Source of the DNA: Diadophis punctatus similis
Taxonomy: Eukaryota > Chordata > Lepidosauria > Squamata > Dipsadidae
Direction of reading: 5' to 3'
Assembly: GCA_023053685.1 (NCBI GenBank)
Contig: JALIGW010000061.1
Coordinates: forward strand, 948,001 to 1,012,000
Length of the DNA stretch: 64,000 nucleotides
A program made the position numbers and the translations under genes. The notes beneath the pieces are model-generated. The model was not told where the DNA came from. It worked only from the letters and a program-made list of their open reading frames with translations, and did not search any database. Positions 59,601 through 64,000 of the stretch are shown here, in pieces (position 1 is the first letter of the stretch; each line of letters opens with the position of its first letter).

Positions 59601-62600
59601 AAACTACAATGAAGTGAGGTTTTTTCCCCAGATACTCACAGGTCTCAGCCAGGAAGTCCACGCCAAGCTTCTGTGAATTCATACTGCAATGGAGTGAGGT
59701 TTTTTAACCCAGAAACTCACAGGTCTCTGCCAGGAACTCCACCCCCAGCTTCTGTGAATTCAAACTACAATGAAGTGAGGTTTTGTTCCCCCAGATACTC
59801 ACAAGTCTCAGCCAGGAACTCCACCCCCAGCTTCTGTGAATTCAAACTACAATGGAGTGAGGTTTCTTCCCCCAGATACTCACAGGTCTCAGCCAGTAAC
59901 TCCACTCCAGCTTCTGTGAATTCAAACTACAATGGAGTGAGGTTTTTTCCCCCAGATACTAACAAGTCTCAGCCAGGAACTCCACCCGCAGCTTCTGTGA
60001 ATTCAAACTACAATGGAGTGAGGTTTCTTCCCCCAGATACTCACAGGTCTCAGCCAGGAACTCCACGCCCAGCTTCTGTGAAATCAAACTACAATGTAGT
60101 CAGGTTTCTTCCCCCAGATACTCACAGGTCTCAGCCAGGAACTCCACCCGCAGCTTCTGTGAATTCAAACTACAATGGAGTGAGGTTTCGTCCCCCAGAT
60201 ACTCACAGGTCTCAGCCAGGAACTCCACCCCCAGCTTCTGTGAATTCAAACTACAATGGAGTGATTTTTTTTCCCCAGATACTCACAGGTCTCAGCCAGG
60301 AACTCCACCCCCAGCTTCTGTGAATTCAAACTACAATGAAGTGAGGTTTTTTCCCCAGATACTCACAGGTCTCAGCCAGGAACTCCACGCCAAGCTTCTG
60401 TGAATTCATACTGCAATGGAGTGAGGTTTTTTAACCCAGAAACTCACAGGTCTCTGCCAGGAACTCCACCCCCAGCTTCTGTGAATTCAAACTACAATGA
60501 AGTGAGGTTTTGTTCCCCCAGATACTCACAAGTCTCAGCCAGGAACTCCACCCCCAGCTTCTGTGAATTCAAACTACAATGGAGTGAGGTTTCTTCCCCC
60601 AGATACTCACAGGTCTCAGCCAGTAACTCCACTCCAGCTTCTGTGAATTCAAACTACAATGGAGTGAGGTTTTTTCCCCCAGATACTAACAAGTCTCAGC
60701 CAGGAACTCCACCCGCAGCTTCTGTGAATTCAAACTACAATGGAGTGAGGTTTCTTCCCCCAGATACTCACAGGTCTCAGCCAGGAACTCCACGCCCAGC
60801 TTCTGTGAAATCAAACTACAATGTACTCAGGTTTCTTCCCCCAGATACTCACAGGTCTCAGCCAGGAACTCCACCCCCAGCTTCTGTGAATTCAAACTAC
60901 AATGGAGTGAGGTTTTTTCCCCCAGATACTCACAGGTCTCAGCCAGGAACTCCACCCCCAGCTTCTGTGAATTCAAACAACAATGGAGTGAGGTTTTGTT
61001 CCCCCAGATACTCACAAGTCTCAGCCAGGAACTCCACCCCCAGCTTCTGTGAATTCAAACTACAATGGAGTGAGGTTTCGTCCCCCAGATACTCACAGGT
61101 CTCAGCCAGGAACTCCACCCCCAGCTTCTGTGAATTCAAACTACAATGGAGTGAGGTTTTTTTCCCCAGATACTCACAGGTCTCAGCCAGGAACTCCACC
61201 CCCAGCTTCTGTGAATTCAAACTACAATGAAGTGAGGTTTTTTCCCCAGATACTCACAGGTCTCAGCCAGGAACTCCACGCCAAGCTTCTGTGAATTCAT
61301 ACTGCAATGGAGTGAGGTTTTTTAACCCAGAAACTCACAGGTCTCAGCCAGGAACTCCACCCCCAGCTTCTGTGAATTCAAACTACAATGAAGTGAGGTT
61401 TTGTTCCCCCAGATACTCACAAGTCTCAGCCAGGAACTCCACCCCCAGCTTCTGTGAATTCAAACTACAATGGAGTGAGGTTTCTTCCCCCAGATACTCA
61501 CAGGTCTCAGCCAGTAACTCCACTCCAGCTTCTGTGAATTCAAACTACAATGGAGTGAGGTTTTTTCCCCCAGATACTAACAAGTCTCAGCCAGGAACTC
61601 CACCCACAGCTTCTGTGAATTCAAACTACAATGGAGTGAGGTTTCTTCCCCCAGATACTCACAGGTCTCAGCCAGGAACTCCACGCCCAGCATCTGTGAA
61701 ATCAAACTACAATGTAGTCAGGTTTCTTCCCCCAGATACTCACAGGTCTCAGCCAGGAACAACACCCCCAGTTTCTGTGAATTCAAACTACAATGGAGTG
61801 AGGTTTTTTTCCCCAGATACACACCTGTCTCAGCCAGGAACTCCACCCCCAGCTTCTGTGAATTGAAACTACAATGCAGTGAGGTTTTTTTCCCAGATAC
61901 TCACAGGTCTCAGCCAGGAACTCCACCCCCAGCTTCTGTGAATTGAAAATACAATGCAATGAGGTTTTTTCCCCCAGATACTCACAGGTCTCAGCCAGGA
62001 ACTCCATTCCAGCTTCTGTGAATTCAAACTACAATGGAGTGAGGTTTTTTCCCCCAGATACTAACAAGTCTCAGCCAGGAACTCCACCCGCAGCTTCTGT
62101 GAATTCAAACTACAATGGAGTGAGGTTTCTTCCCCCAGATACTCACAGGTCTCAGCCAGGAACTCCACGCCCAGCTTCTGTGAAATCAAACTACAATGTA
62201 GTGAGGTTTCTTCCCCCAGATACTCACAGGTCTCATCCAGGAACTCCACCCCCAGCTTCTGTGAATTCAAACTACAATGGAGTGAGGTTTTTTTCCCCAG
62301 ATACACACCTGTCTCAGCCAGGAACTCCACCCCCAGCTTCTGTGAATTGAAACTACAATGCAGTGAGGTTTTTTTCCCCAGATACTCACAGGTCTCAGCC
62401 AGGAACTCAACTCCAGCTTCTGTGAATTCAAACTACAATGGAGTGAGGTTTTTTTCCCCCAGATACTAACAAGTCTCAGCCAGGAACTCCACCCGCAGCT
62501 TCTGTGAATTCAAACTACAATGGAGTGAGGTTTCGTCCCCCAGATACTCACAGGTCTCAGCCAGGAACTCCACCCCCAGCTTCTGTGAATTCAAACTACA

Positions 62601-64000
62601 ATGGAGTGAGGTTTTTTTCCCCAGATACTCACAGGTCTCAGCCAGGAACTCCACCCCCAGCTTCTGTGAATTCAAACTACAATGAAGTGAGGTTTTTTCC
62701 CCAGATACTCACAGGTCTCAGCCAGGAACTCCACGCCAAGCTTCTGTGAATTCATACTGCAATGGAGTGAGGTTTTTTAACCCAGAAACTCACAAGTCTC
62801 AGCCAGGAACTCCACCCCCAGCTTCTGTGAATTCAAACTACAATGGAGTGAGGTTTCTTCCCCCAGATACTCACAGGACTCAGCCAGTAACTCCACTCCA
62901 GCTTCTGTGAATTCAAACTACAATGGAGTGAGGTTTTTTCCCCCAGATACTAACAAGTCTCAGCCAGGAACTCCACCCGCAGCTTCTGTGAATTCAAACT
63001 ACAATGGAGTGAGGTTTCTTCCCCCAGATACTCACAGGTCTCAGCCAGGAACTCCACGCCCAGCTTCTGTGAAATCAAACTACAATGTAGTCAGGTTTCT
63101 TCCCCCAGATACTCACAGGTCTCAGCCAGGAACTCCACCCCCAGCTTCTTTGAATTCAAACTACAATGGAGTGAGGTTTTTTTCCCCAGATACACACCTG
63201 TCTCAGCCAGGAACTCCACCCCCAGCTTCTGTGAATTGAAACTACAATGCAGTGAGGTTTTTTTCCCAGATACTCACAGGTCTCAGCCAGGAACTCCACC
63301 CCCAGCTTCTGTGAATTGAAAATACAATGCAATGAGGTTTTTTCCCCCAGATACTCACAGGTCTCAGCCAGGAACTCCATTCCAGCTTCTGTGAATTCAA
63401 ACTACAATGGAGTGAGGTTTTTCCCCCCAGATACTAACAAGTCTCAGCCAGGAACTCCACCCGCAGCTTCTGTGAATTCAAACTACAATGGAGTGAGGTT
63501 TCTTCCCCCAGATACTCACAGGTCTCAGCCAGGAACTCCACGCCCAGCTTCTGTGAAATCAAACTACAATGTAGTGAGGTTTCTTCCCCCAGATACTCAC
63601 AGGTCTCATCCAGGAACTCCACCCCCAGCTTCTGTGAATTCAAACTACAATGGAGTGAGGTTTTTTTCCCCAGATACACACCTGTCTCAGCCAGGAACTC
63701 CACCCCCAGCTTCTGTGAATTCAAACTACAATGGAGTGAGGTTTTTTTCCCAGATACTCACAGGTCTCAGCCAGGAACTCCACCCCCAGCTTCTGTGAAT
63801 TGAAAATACAATGCAATGAGGTTTTTTCCCCCAGATACTCACAGGTCTCAGCCAGGAGCTCCACTTCCAGCTTCTGTGAATTCAAACTACAATGCAGCGA
63901 GGTTTTTCCCCCCAGATACTCACAAGTGTCATCCAGGAACTCCACCCCCAGCTTCTTTGAATTCAAACTACAATGGAGTGAGGTTTTTTCTCCCAGATAC
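52585..64000. repeat. 11.4-kb segment, copy 2 of a large duplication
   Basis: Second copy of 39165-50664, including both the 1.8-1.9-kb repeat run and the mixed-register segment. The left join is near 52585: to its left the two loci differ (AATTCAAACTACAATGCAG here, AATTGAAAATACAATGCAG at 39150). Confidence 0.88.

Larger units (their letters stand above)
10911..64000. repeat. Satellite array of an 81-bp monomer, about 650 copies, continues past window end
   Basis: The typical monomer starts AGATACTCACAGGTCTCAGC, has CCACCCCCAG at 30-39, an EcoRI site GAATTC at 46-51, CAATGGAGTGAGG at 58-70 and ends in a T/C tract at 71-81. By count it has 21 A, 15 G, 19 T and 26 C. Copy number is length divided by 81. 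No other element interrupts the 53 kb. Length changes are mostly in the T/C tract. Because 81 is 27 codons and four frames lack stops, long open frames occur on both strands; they break and switch frame at the tract and are not taken as genes. I do not recognise the family. Confidence 0.97.

Noticed and set aside
10911..64000. CRISPR array
   Set aside because: The repeats are 81 bp, directly abutting, without unique spacers, in a vertebrate genome with no cas genes.
10911..64000. Zinc-finger gene cluster, because the period is near 84 bp
   Set aside because: The period is 81, and no frame shows the paired Cys and His spacing of C2H2 fingers.
10911..64000. CENP-B box or telomere-type repeat
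   Set aside because: No CENP-B box pattern and no TTAGGG runs were seen in the monomer or its common variants.

Overview
The window looks like repeat-rich, gene-free DNA from a vertebrate, most likely a squamate reptile and probably a snake. The evidence is the company of elements: a CR1 LINE 3' end of the squamate type, an L1 LINE with ORF1 and ORF2, a short hAT transposon with an 8-bp target duplication, and a class II (beta-like) endogenous retrovirus. The species call is inference from remembered repeat families, not from a search. I see no intact host gene.

Layout. (1) 1-5594: a defective endogenous retrovirus on the + strand, cut by the window start inside its 5' LTR. It has a Trp-tRNA-like primer site, a splice donor, broken gag, scraps of pol (RT thumb/connection, RNase H, integrase ends), a CR1 fragment in antisense, a broken env overlapping pol, a polypurine tract and a full 3' LTR. 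The two LTRs differ at one position in 356 compared, although the interior is badly degraded. (2) 5595 to about 10700: an L1 on the - strand, with 3' UTR, ORF2 (RT and C-terminal region present, endonuclease domain missing), ORF1 and 5' UTR. ORF2 is interrupted by a 383-bp hAT element with a perfect 8-bp target duplication. (3) About 10700-10910: a short transition with an inverted repeat. (4) About 10911-64000 (window end): an uninterrupted array of an 81-bp monomer, about 650 copies by length, continuing out of the window.

The array is the main feature. It has nested higher-order structure that changes along its length: a 6-monomer (487-bp) register at the left edge, two 6.0-kb blocks, a 4.46-4.87-kb pair, alternating 1.78/1.94-kb units, and an offset of about 13.34 kb that repeats the 39-50.7 kb stretch at 52.6-64 kb. 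Because 81 is a multiple of 3 and the monomer lacks stops in four of six frames, the array throws off many long open frames on both strands. Frame switching at a variable T/C tract argues that none of these is a real gene.

The parts do not form a pathway. They record a history: an old L1 hit by a hAT element and by a retrovirus that was itself a defective CR1-carrying composite, all beside a satellite that has expanded by repeated large duplications.
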